Assembly (NCBI GenBank): GCA_015075325.1 | Contig: JABTUP010000007.1 | Coordinates: 79,532-143,531, forward strand | From: Flavobacteriales bacterium | GTDB lineage: Bacteria; Bacteroidota; Bacteroidia; Flavobacteriales_E; Vicingaceae | DNA length: 64,000 nucleotides | Reading direction: 5' to 3' | Part shown: one piece after another, positions 1-7,478 of the stretch | Layout of the letters: every line of letters begins with the position of its first letter | Numbering within the stretch: the first letter of the stretch is position 1 | Program-made: the position numbers and the translations under genes | Notes under the pieces: generated by a model | What the model saw: the letters and a program-made list of their open reading frames with translations, nothing else | What the model was told of the DNA's origin: nothing | The model's database searches: none

Positions 1-129
1 AAAATGAATCGAATTGGAATCGTAATTAACAAATGGATATTGCTTAATAACATGTGGGTTTGATTGTCCTTTAATCAAAGACAGAAAAAGAAATAGGTAT
101 ATAAAAAGGTTTATATTTTTAATTTTCAT
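1..129 (-). CDS. Exported protein, 5' part only (possible second SGNH hydrolase)
   Basis: The gene is cut by the left edge of the window. Its ATG (129-127) overlaps the end of the neighbouring SGNH hydrolase gene by 11 bases, which implies translational coupling. The 43 visible codons start MKIKNINLFIYLFLFLSL, a hydrophobic signal peptide probably cleaved near IKG-Q, and continue with a YPFVNYDSNSIHF stretch. No domain can be assigned from so short a piece. In Bacteroidota two SGNH/GDSL hydrolase genes often stand side by side next to an MBOAT acyltransferase, and this N-terminus would fit the second hydrolase. That identity is inference. Confidence 0.6.
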   Translation of the reverse strand, partial: MKIKNINLFIYLFLFLSLIKGQSNPHVIKQYPFVNYDSNSIHF

Positions 130-1606
130 TTGTTAAAGAATTGGGTTGTGTGTTTCCTGTAATTTCTTTATTGGGAGAAAGTTCCCCTCCTTCGGAGGGG
201 CTAGGGGAGGCTTTTATGCCTTTATATTCTTTATACATATTCATTAGATTGAGATAAAACTCTTCACCAATTTTTCGAGCACCAAGCGGACTAAAATGGA
301 TATAATCTGAGGCAGCCAATGGAGGTTGGGCATTAACCCATGTTGGCATGGAGTTTTTGCCTCCCATTACCTCATACATGTCCCAAAACAAGCAATTGGT
401 AGATAAAGCTGCATCTCTTAAAGCATCTCTAACATCTTCTAAATTTGGATAAGTTACGTATTCTGTTTTTTCTTTAATTGACATGTCGCCAGGGCCTATT
501 ACAATAAAAGCTGCATTAGGGTTTAATCGTTTTAAAAATGAAATTTGTGCTTTAAACCAATTGCCATATTCTTTTGCTCCTTTTTCGTCTTTTATGTATG
601 GCATTACGTTTCCGCCAAATTCAAGAATAATTAAATCGGGATTTAGGTTTGCATACATGTTGCTAAGCATGGTGTGATCGAGCTGGCTAAATACTGTTCC
701 TGAAGACCCTCGTAAAGCAATGTTGTCGGCAACAACCCCTGTATTTCCTTCTAACGATAAACCTAAAATATTTGGACTGTCTTTACCTTCAAAAGAAATG
801 GTAATTTCTTCTGGAGTGGTATTAAAATGAGCTGTTATAACATCAAAAGGAGTATTGGCATCAATTGTTCCATTTTTTACAACAACATTATCGGCTAGTA
901 TTACATAGTTTACTGCAGCATGTGTATTACTTAAAAAAATATGTAATTGCTGATAACTTTTGGTTCTTCCAAAAGATGCGGTTGGTTTTCTTAATTTAAT
1001 CCAGCCATGGTGATAAGAGGTGTCGCTAACAACAGTAGCATCCGAAATAGGAGCATAACGGCAAAAACTCAATAAAGCACCATATTTGTTGTGTTTCACT
1101 TCGGGCGATTTTTGTCCAAAACCCGAATACCTTTTCCAATTATCAGAATAAGAAATGTTTACGCTCATTTTGGGTGCTACATCAATAACCGAAAACAAAC
1201 CAACGCCATATCCTCCAAATTTTAGTTGAAGTTCGTTTCTAAAATAAGAAGTAATTCGGTCGGCTTCTATTTGCGAATCGCCATAATGCATAATTCGCAC
1301 TTTTTTGTTTTGAGCATTATCTAAGGCATCAAAAAATCGATGAAGAGCAGGTTTGGCAACATTTGTTATTTGTATGGTTTTTCTATATTCGTGTAGCGAA
1401 TCGAGTTTGTGGTTTATTATTGCAGAATCAATTTCAGAAATTACAACAGTACTATCAAAAATTTCCGATAAGTCTTTTTCGTTCACTTGGTTTTCTTCAA
1501 CTTTTACGGCAAAAAAATCGCGGTAAGTTGGAAATTCAATAGTAGTAGCTCCAATTGAAATACCTTTTTCGGGGAAAACAACTAAAACAATACCTAAAAT
1601 AGCCAT
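119..1606 (-). CDS. SGNH/GDSL-type hydrolase, membrane-anchored
   Basis: This is a predicted cell-envelope esterase or deacetylase of the SGNH family. The sequence shows block I as HYGDSQIEADR (nucleophile Ser about residue 110), a GGN motif in ILEFGGNVMPYI matching blocks II/III, and a C-terminal SDYIHFSPLGARK carrying the Asp and His of the triad. The only ATG lies inside a hydrophobic segment. The frame stays open upstream to a TGA at about 1706 and encodes a lysine-rich tail plus the first half of that segment, but contains no ATG, GTG or TTG, so the real start may be an ATT at 1684 overlapping the LysM gene. The last 30 residues are low-complexity and partly encoded by a palindromic repeat at 181-213. 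The substrate is unknown; peptidoglycan or exopolysaccharide acyl groups are usual for the family. Confidence 0.8.
   Translation of the reverse strand: MAILGIVLVVFPEKGISIGATTIEFPTYRDFFAVKVEENQVNEKDLSEIFDSTVVISEIDSAIINHKLDSLHEYRKTIQITNVAKPALHRFFDALDNAQNKKVRIMHYGDSQIEADRITSYFRNELQLKFGGYGVGLFSVIDVAPKMSVNISYSDNWKRYSGFGQKSPEVKHNKYGALLSFCRYAPISDATVVSDTSYHHGWIKLRKPTASFGRTKSYQQLHIFLSNTHAAVNYVILADNVVVKNGTIDANTPFDVITAHFNTTPEEITISFEGKDSPNILGLSLEGNTGVVADNIALRGSSGTVFSQLDHTMLSNMYANLNPDLIILEFGGNVMPYIKDEKGAKEYGNWFKAQISFLKRLNPNAAFIVIGPGDMSIKEKTEYVTYPNLEDVRDALRDAALSTNCLFWDMYEVMGGKNSMPTWVNAQPPLAASDYIHFSPLGARKIGEEFYLNLMNMYKEYKGIKASPSPSEGGELSPNKEITGNTQPNSLTNEN
181..213. repeat. REP-like palindromic element inside a coding sequence
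   Basis: The core is CCCCTCC-TTC-GGAGGGG (184-200), followed by CTAGGGGAGGC. It is far more GC-rich than its surroundings. It lies in the 3' end of the SGNH hydrolase gene, where it encodes a Pro/Ser/Gly-rich piece (SPSPSEGGELSP) after the folded domain. Similar GGGGAGG-type palindromes are scattered in Bacteroidota genomes as far as I recall. That it is a mobile repeat is inference from its composition, symmetry and position. Confidence 0.6.
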
Positions 1607-1662
1607 TACACTTAGTAAAATACCAAGTGTTTTAGATGGTTTAATATCTGTTGGTTTTGATT

Positions 1663-3075
1663 CTATTTCTTCTTGATTTTTAATACTTGTCCTATTTTTA
1701 TATTTTCGTCAATATTATTCAATTCCATGATGTCTTCGGCTGAAACACCAGGATAATTTTTAGCAATATCCCATAAGTTATCACCCGATTTTACGGTATA
1801 AAGAATCATTTCTGATTGTTGGTTATTGGTAGCTGGTTTTTGGCTATTGGTTGCAGGTTTCTTGTTGCTGTATATTATTAATTGCTGACCAATGTTAATG
1901 GTTGTACCTTTTAACTTATTCCATTCTTGAATTTCGCTAATTTTTACACCATATTTTTCGGCAATTTTACCCAGCACATCTCCCGATTTAACTTGATGAA
2001 TAATTTCCTCATTTGTAGTTGAAATGGTTTCTACATCTTCTTTTTCTTCAATAGTTGAATCAATTTTAGGTTTATTAATTAAAGAATCTTGATAGAAATA
2101 AATGGAATCGCAAAATTGATTGATTTTACAGGCTGTATTTTTTGGAACAATAGCAATGTAATTTGAAGGAAATACCTCATCAATAATGCTAGGGTTAAGA
2201 AATTGCAGTTCTTTTTTGTTTAAATTAACTACATCTAAAATGGCTTTATAGCTAAGTTTATTTTCTACCAAAAAAGTATCGGCTTCAATAATTGGATTTA
2301 GCTCAATCATGTTGCTGTTGTTTTGTGTGTAGGAATAGAGTAACGCACTAAAAGCAGGAACAACATCTCTTGTTTTTGGATTTAAATAAGGGTAAAGCTT
2401 CCAATAATCGGTTGATTGGTTTCGCTGAATTAAATTGTTGATGTTGTTTGGCCCAGCAACAAATGCTGCAAGAGTTAAGTCCCAGTTTTGATAATTTAAT
2501 TGTAAATGCTTTAAATAAGCAATTGCGGCTTTTGATGATTTAGAAAAATCTCGTCGTTCGTCAATGTATTCGTTTATGTTTAAACCAAATTTAATGGCTT
2601 GAGGATAGTTTAAGTGCCAGTAACCTTCGCCTCCAGAGGTGTTAGATGAATACGGATTAAATCCTGATAATATTGCAGGAAGTAATATTAATTCTTCTGG
2701 AAGTTGTTGTTTTTTTAATTCAGCACGAATTTCTGATGCACGAAAATTGATGATGTAGTTTAAAAAGTGCTGATTTATACTTTGGCTGTACAACTTTATA
2801 AATTCGTGTACTTCGGGTTTATAAGTTAGCGGAATTGTTATTTCAACTGATTTTAATAAACTATCGCCAAAGAGTGGGTTAAACGGTTTTGTTGACGAAA
2901 CATGTTCTAAAATTGAATCGGTATTTAAGGTAGATTTTTGAAAAAGCATACGGGTATATTCATTTTCCATTAGGTTTTCAAATTGCTTAACATAAACCGA
3001 TTTTTCGATGTTTGGCTGTTGACCAAAAACGATGTAATAGCTTAGTGTAAACGTGATGAAAAATAAAAATCGCAA
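1663..3075 (-). CDS. LysM protein with degenerate MltD-like transglycosylase domain
   Basis: An exported 470-residue protein with a signal peptide (MRFLFFITFTLSYYIVFGQ). Residues about 110-260 align with the SLT domain of membrane-bound lytic transglycosylase D: PEELILLPAILSGFNP, YWHLN, FGLNINEYIDERRD and LTLAAFVAG correspond to the MltD blocks. Two LysM peptidoglycan-binding domains follow near the C-terminus (IHQVKSGDVLGKIAEKYGV and LYTVKSGDNLWDIAKNY), joined by a repetitive Pro-Ala-Thr-Asn linker. The catalytic Glu of the family (LLPxVESAF) is Leu here, and the AAYNAG block is AAFVAG, so the domain is probably not a working lyase. It may be a wall-binding scaffold. Its stop overlaps the probable true start of the SGNH gene downstream. 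Confidence 0.8.
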   Translation of the reverse strand: MRFLFFITFTLSYYIVFGQQPNIEKSVYVKQFENLMENEYTRMLFQKSTLNTDSILEHVSSTKPFNPLFGDSLLKSVEITIPLTYKPEVHEFIKLYSQSINQHFLNYIINFRASEIRAELKKQQLPEELILLPAILSGFNPYSSNTSGGEGYWHLNYPQAIKFGLNINEYIDERRDFSKSSKAAIAYLKHLQLNYQNWDLTLAAFVAGPNNINNLIQRNQSTDYWKLYPYLNPKTRDVVPAFSALLYSYTQNNSNMIELNPIIEADTFLVENKLSYKAILDVVNLNKKELQFLNPSIIDEVFPSNYIAIVPKNTACKINQFCDSIYFYQDSLINKPKIDSTIEEKEDVETISTTNEEIIHQVKSGDVLGKIAEKYGVKISEIQEWNKLKGTTINIGQQLIIYSNKKPATNSQKPATNNQQSEMILYTVKSGDNLWDIAKNYPGVSAEDIMELNNIDENIKIGQVLKIKKK

Positions 3076-3192
3076 CGCAGCTCCGGTTAATTATAATGAA
3101 GTTAGTTTAACTAAGTACAAAGATGGTTGGTAAATTGGATATTTTATGTAATTGTTTATTTTGTTTTTAAACAATTTTATGTTAAGAGGGTC

Positions 3193-6100
3193 TTATTTTT
3201 TTCTTTTCTGAAAGGTAAGTTCGTAGGTTGTTCCTGTTTTATTGTCAAGAAGTTTAATTTCTCCATCGAGTTGTTCGGTAAATACTTTAATAAGCTCTAT
3301 TCCTAAGCTTTCACTATCTCCTTCAAATCGATCTCTCGACATACCAATTCCATTATCGCCTATTTTAAGTACAAATTTGTCGTTCTCATTTTTGGATAAA
3401 TAAACAGAAATAATTCCTTTGTCTTTTCCAATAAACCCATACTTTAATGTGTTGGAAATAATTTCATTAATTAATAAACCTAATGGAATAATCGTGTCAA
3501 TATCAAATTTAGTGTGGTCAACAATTTTAATGTCGAGGAAAATATCACAGTTTATGGAATAAGTTGCAATTAAATCGTTGGTTAATGAAACAATGTAATC
3601 CTGAAAATCAATGTTTGCTAAATCGCCTGTTTGGTACATTTTTTCGTGAATAAGAGCCATGGAACGGATTCTATTTTTTGCTTCATCAAAAAGAGCTAAT
3701 GATTTTTCGTCATTGGTATAATTAGATTGTAAACTAAGCAAGCTATTAATTACTTGCATGTTGTTTTTAACTCGATGATGAATTTCTTTAAGGAGAATTT
3801 CTTTTTCATCGCGTTGTTGTTCTATTAACATGGTTCTTTCTCGCACTTTTCGTTCGAGTTCGAGGCTAATTTTACGTTGTCGTCTTTCTTTTATCGACGA
3901 TAGTTGAATGAATAAATAAACCAAACCAATAAAAGCTACTAAATAAAACCACCAAGTTTGCCAAAATGGAGTTTCAATGGTAAAAGAATAGGAGATGGGT
4001 TCGTTGGTCCATATTCCGTCATTGTTTCGTGCTTTTAATAAAAATTTATATTCACCAGGAGGTAAGTTGGAGTAGGTTACCGATGTTTTTTGTGTGTTTT
4101 TATACCAATCTTTATCAAAAGGTTCTAGTTTAAAACTGTATTGAACATATTCGGGATTGGTTAGGTTAATTGCAGAATATTCAAAAGTAACATGGTTTTG
4201 ATTGTGTTTTAGAACCAGTTTTTTTGGCAAATTTGTCCAAGGTTCAAAGTCTTTGGTAACATTCCCCCAATTTACATCTTCTAAAAAGAGTTTAATGTTG
4301 TCAATACGAGCTGTTGGCTGAAAAACATTGGTTCTATCTTCTTTTGGGTTGTATTTTATTAACCCTTTAATGGTTCCAAACCAAATGTTGTTTTTCTCGT
4401 CTTTATAAACCGCTCGCGAATTACATTCGATGCCTTTAAAACCTTCGTATAAGCCATAGTTTTTGATTTGTTCAATTTGACCGTAACTGTTTAAACTAAT
4501 TTTGTTAACTCCATTATTGGTTCCAACCCAAATGTTTTTATTTCCATCGTTTAAAAGTAAATATATGGTGTTTGAAGAAAGTCCTTGGTTGGTCGTAATT
4601 GATTTAAAATCAACTCCATCGTATTTTACAACGCATCGGTCTGTTCCAAACCAAATGTTACCAAAATCATCTTCGGTAATAGAGCCAATGTAGGTATTGC
4701 AAATAGTAGTTGAACCAATGTAATTATGGAATTGACCGTTTGAAAATCTGTTTATTCCGTTTCCTGTTCCTAGCCAAATGTTTCCTTTTTTATCTTCCAA
4801 AATGGAATGGATATAATTATGTGTTAAACCATCTTTTTCGGTGTAATTAATAAATTTATTTTCTTTTAAAACACTTAATCCTCCTCCTGAAGTTCCAATC
4901 CAAAGGTTTTGGTTTTTATCAAACATTAACGAACGAATTTTATTGGTTGGCAATCCATTGGCTGTTGTGTAAGTTGAAAATTTATTGTTTTCGTATTTCG
5001 TTAAACCATTGTTGGTTGCAAACCAAATAGCATTGTTTTTATCTTTAACTATAGCTCTTACTTCGTTGCCACCCATTCCGTTTGATGCATTAAAGTGTGT
5101 CACCGTTTTTCCATCGTACCTAAAAACACCTTCATCTCCTGTGGCTACCCAAATATTGTTTTGGTCAACAACAATTCCAAAAATGCTGGAGTTGTTTAAT
5201 CCATTTACATTATCGAAGTAAGTAAATGCTTTGTTGCCAAGTTTAACCAATCCATGTCCATTGGTTCCAATCCATAAGTTGCCCGATTTATCTTTAAACA
5301 GATGGGTTAAATTATTGGTTGGAAGTCCGTTTTCTTTGGTAATGTGTATAATCTCCCCGTCAACATCAATAGCGTACAATCCATCATTAGCTGTTGCAAT
5401 TAAAGTGTTTTTATCTCTATCGGTTTTTATTGAAGTAACAACAATATTGGGATTTATATTTATTGGGTTGAATACAAATTGACGTTTATTGTCAATACTT
5501 CCTCTTAATAATTTAACAACGCCACTTCGGTGTGTACCAATAATGTAATTTCCGTCAATATCTTCGTGAACATAGGTAATAAAGTTTGAAGGAAGTCCGT
5601 CTTTTTCAGTAATTAAAAGCGTATCTGTTCCATTTATATAAAGTAAACCTTCAATGGTTGAAATCCATAAATTTCCTTTGCTATCTTCTAATAGTTGCGA
5701 AATAGATGCTTTTATGTGTTTACTGATGTTGGTTGATATTTTCTTGAAAATACCATTGCTGTAATAATAAAGGTTTTTATCGTTGGTAATGTAAATTGTA
5801 CCTTTAGAGTCGGTATAAATTGATTCTTGACCGTTTATTTCAGTATTGTTTTCGTACTTGTTGTAAATGGTAAATTTTCGACCGTCAAATTTTGTAACTC
5901 CACCCCAGGTTGAGGTAAACCAAATGTTTGCATCTTTATCCTCGGTAATGTCGGTTACAATGTCTCCTGCAATTCCATCTTTTGAAGAATATTGAGTAAA
6001 ATTTTTGCCATCGAATTTACAAATACCTCCACCAGCTGTAGCAATCCATAAAAAGCCACGAGAATCTTGAAAAATTGCATTTACTTTTGATTGTGGCAAT

Positions 6101-6225
6101 CCTTCTTGAACATTAAAAAATTGAAAATTGAAAGTTTGGGCAATAGTTAAATTGCTTGTAATAGTCATGCAAAGCAGACCAAGCACCAAATAAAATAAAC
6201 GAGTATGTAAGTAGTTAAAAATCAA
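3193..6225 (-). CDS. Large hybrid sensor histidine kinase (Reg_prop beta-propeller, Y_Y_Y, HisKA_2)
   Basis: A 1010-residue membrane sensor kinase. After a signal peptide the N-terminal ~620 residues are about a dozen two-bladed-propeller repeats of the type 'ED..GNIWFGT..G...YDG..F', followed by a Y_Y_Y domain (about 680-755, with VQYSFKLEPFDKDWY and PPGEYKFLLKARN), one transmembrane helix (WWFYLVAFIGLVYLFIQL), a coiled coil, and a HisKA_2-type kinase with the phospho-acceptor in EIHHRVKNNMQ and an HATPase (NEIISNTLKYGF, GDNGIGM). It lacks the receiver and AraC domains of the polysaccharide-utilisation hybrids, and no response regulator or glycan genes lie nearby. Its ligand and partner cannot be inferred. 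It appears to be a single-gene unit. Confidence 0.9.
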   Translation of the reverse strand: MIFNYLHTRLFYLVLGLLCMTITSNLTIAQTFNFQFFNVQEGLPQSKVNAIFQDSRGFLWIATAGGGICKFDGKNFTQYSSKDGIAGDIVTDITEDKDANIWFTSTWGGVTKFDGRKFTIYNKYENNTEINGQESIYTDSKGTIYITNDKNLYYYSNGIFKKISTNISKHIKASISQLLEDSKGNLWISTIEGLLYINGTDTLLITEKDGLPSNFITYVHEDIDGNYIIGTHRSGVVKLLRGSIDNKRQFVFNPININPNIVVTSIKTDRDKNTLIATANDGLYAIDVDGEIIHITKENGLPTNNLTHLFKDKSGNLWIGTNGHGLVKLGNKAFTYFDNVNGLNNSSIFGIVVDQNNIWVATGDEGVFRYDGKTVTHFNASNGMGGNEVRAIVKDKNNAIWFATNNGLTKYENNKFSTYTTANGLPTNKIRSLMFDKNQNLWIGTSGGGLSVLKENKFINYTEKDGLTHNYIHSILEDKKGNIWLGTGNGINRFSNGQFHNYIGSTTICNTYIGSITEDDFGNIWFGTDRCVVKYDGVDFKSITTNQGLSSNTIYLLLNDGNKNIWVGTNNGVNKISLNSYGQIEQIKNYGLYEGFKGIECNSRAVYKDEKNNIWFGTIKGLIKYNPKEDRTNVFQPTARIDNIKLFLEDVNWGNVTKDFEPWTNLPKKLVLKHNQNHVTFEYSAINLTNPEYVQYSFKLEPFDKDWYKNTQKTSVTYSNLPPGEYKFLLKARNNDGIWTNEPISYSFTIETPFWQTWWFYLVAFIGLVYLFIQLSSIKERRQRKISLELERKVRERTMLIEQQRDEKEILLKEIHHRVKNNMQVINSLLSLQSNYTNDEKSLALFDEAKNRIRSMALIHEKMYQTGDLANIDFQDYIVSLTNDLIATYSINCDIFLDIKIVDHTKFDIDTIIPLGLLINEIISNTLKYGFIGKDKGIISVYLSKNENDKFVLKIGDNGIGMSRDRFEGDSESLGIELIKVFTEQLDGEIKLLDNKTGTTYELTFQKRKK

Positions 6226-6259
6226 TTTTTTTTAATTCTGAAAAGTAGAAACTTTTATT

Positions 6260-6607
6260 TTATCCACCCATTTTTTTTGTTTTAGAATACCCTAAACTTA
6301 TTAACAAATCAAAAACTTTATCTTTCAACTCACCTTGAATTAATATTTCCCCATCTTTTGCATTTCCACCAACACCGCATCTGGTTTTTAGTGTTTTTGC
6401 TAAATCAGTTAAATCATCATCATTACCAATAAAACCCGAAACTATTGTTACGGATTTTCCCTTACGTTGTTTCCTATCTATACTAACTTTTAGTTGTTGT
6501 TGCTGTTTATCAAGCGTTTCAATGTCATCATGTTCTTCTTCGTCGTAGCTAAAGTTTGGGTTGGTAGAATACACAACATTAACTCTTTGTTTTTCTTTTT
6601 TACTCAT
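6260..6607 (-). CDS. SUI1/YciH-family translation factor
   Basis: A 115-residue protein of the eIF1/SUI1 (bacterial YciH) fold. The diagnostic block is KSVTIVSGFIGNDDDLTDLAK followed by LKTRCGVGGNAKDGEILIQG, and the C-terminus VFDLLISLGYSKTKKMGG fits the family. The first 45 residues are acidic and variable. YciH is thought to influence the fidelity of translation initiation; its exact role in Bacteroidota is not established. The start overlaps the lipid kinase gene by 8 bases, so it is the last gene of the cluster that begins at 9507. Confidence 0.9.
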   Translation of the reverse strand: MSKKEKQRVNVVYSTNPNFSYDEEEHDDIETLDKQQQQLKVSIDRKQRKGKSVTIVSGFIGNDDDLTDLAKTLKTRCGVGGNAKDGEILIQGELKDKVFDLLISLGYSKTKKMGG

Positions 6608-7478
6608 AAGTAATTACATTTAGCGAAAGTGGTAAAATTTCTAAATCGATGTTTTTATCAGTTAGAACAGGCTCTCCATCAACGTGCATGGTGTTTTCTG
6701 GAGACAAAATACGTGCTTTACTCACCCTTATTTCTTCTACAAATTTACTTGAAGTTATTTTCTTGGTAAACAATTTAATAGCTAAAGGAATGGCATCGAG
6801 TAACGAAAATTTCTTTAAAATGACAATGCTAAACCAACCATCATCGATTATTGAATGAGGAGAAATAAAAGCGTTGTTTCCGTATTGATTGGAATTAGCA
6901 AATGTGATTAAGAAAGCTGTTTTATTTACTGTTTTTCCATCATAAGTAAGTTCGTAGGTTTTTTCTTTGTAGCTAAAAAATTCTTTTATCGAAATTTTTA
7001 GATAGGTCATAAATCCTCGTTTACTTGCATTTGCAAACAAATAACTGATGTGTGCATCAAAACCAATACCTGCAGCACCTAAAAAATAAGTGTCGTTTAG
7101 TTTTACTGTGTCAATTTTTTTTGAGGTGAGTTTATTGAGGTTTAAAATGGCATTTTTGGTGTTCATCGGTATCAACAAATGTCGAGCTAAACCATTGCCT
7201 GAGCCCATTGGTATAATTCCTAAAATGGTGTTGGTGTTAATTAATCCTAAACCCACTTCGTGAACAGTTCCATCGCCACCCACAGCTACAATAACTTTAA
7301 AATTGGCAGATTCTTGTTTAGCAATTTCGGTGGCATGAAGCGGATATTCGGTGTGTTTTACAGTATAGTTGAATTTTGTTAAATCTAAATTTTCTTTAAT
7401 GAGTTGTTCAACACCACTTTTTTTTACCGTTCCAGAAATGGGGTTGATGATGAATAATATGTTTGTTTTTTCAATCAT
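6600..7478 (-). CDS. YegS/DagK-type lipid kinase
   Basis: A 292-residue diacylglycerol-kinase-fold enzyme that transfers ATP phosphate to a lipid such as diacylglycerol or a sphingoid base at the inner face of the membrane. Visible motifs are the N-terminal NPISGT, the catalytic VAVGGDGTVHEVGLGL and the IPMGSGNGLARHL loop, then a C-terminal beta-domain ending in MHVDGEPV. The length is typical. It overlaps the upstream sulfatase-fold gene by one base (ATGA-type junction) and the downstream SUI1 gene by 8, so all are probably co-transcribed. Pairing with a phosphoglycerol-transferase-like gene would be consistent with recycling of diacylglycerol; that link is inference. Confidence 0.9.
   Translation of the reverse strand: MIEKTNILFIINPISGTVKKSGVEQLIKENLDLTKFNYTVKHTEYPLHATEIAKQESANFKVIVAVGGDGTVHEVGLGLINTNTILGIIPMGSGNGLARHLLIPMNTKNAILNLNKLTSKKIDTVKLNDTYFLGAAGIGFDAHISYLFANASKRGFMTYLKISIKEFFSYKEKTYELTYDGKTVNKTAFLITFANSNQYGNNAFISPHSIIDDGWFSIVILKKFSLLDAIPLAIKLFTKKITSSKFVEEIRVSKARILSPENTMHVDGEPVLTDKNIDLEILPLSLNVITYE

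Noticed and set aside
1816..1862. Repeat array in the LysM linker
   Set aside because: The repeated GGTTATTGGTAGC / GGCTATTGGTTGC units encode a normal Asn/Pro/Ala-rich linker and are too few to call a repeat locus.
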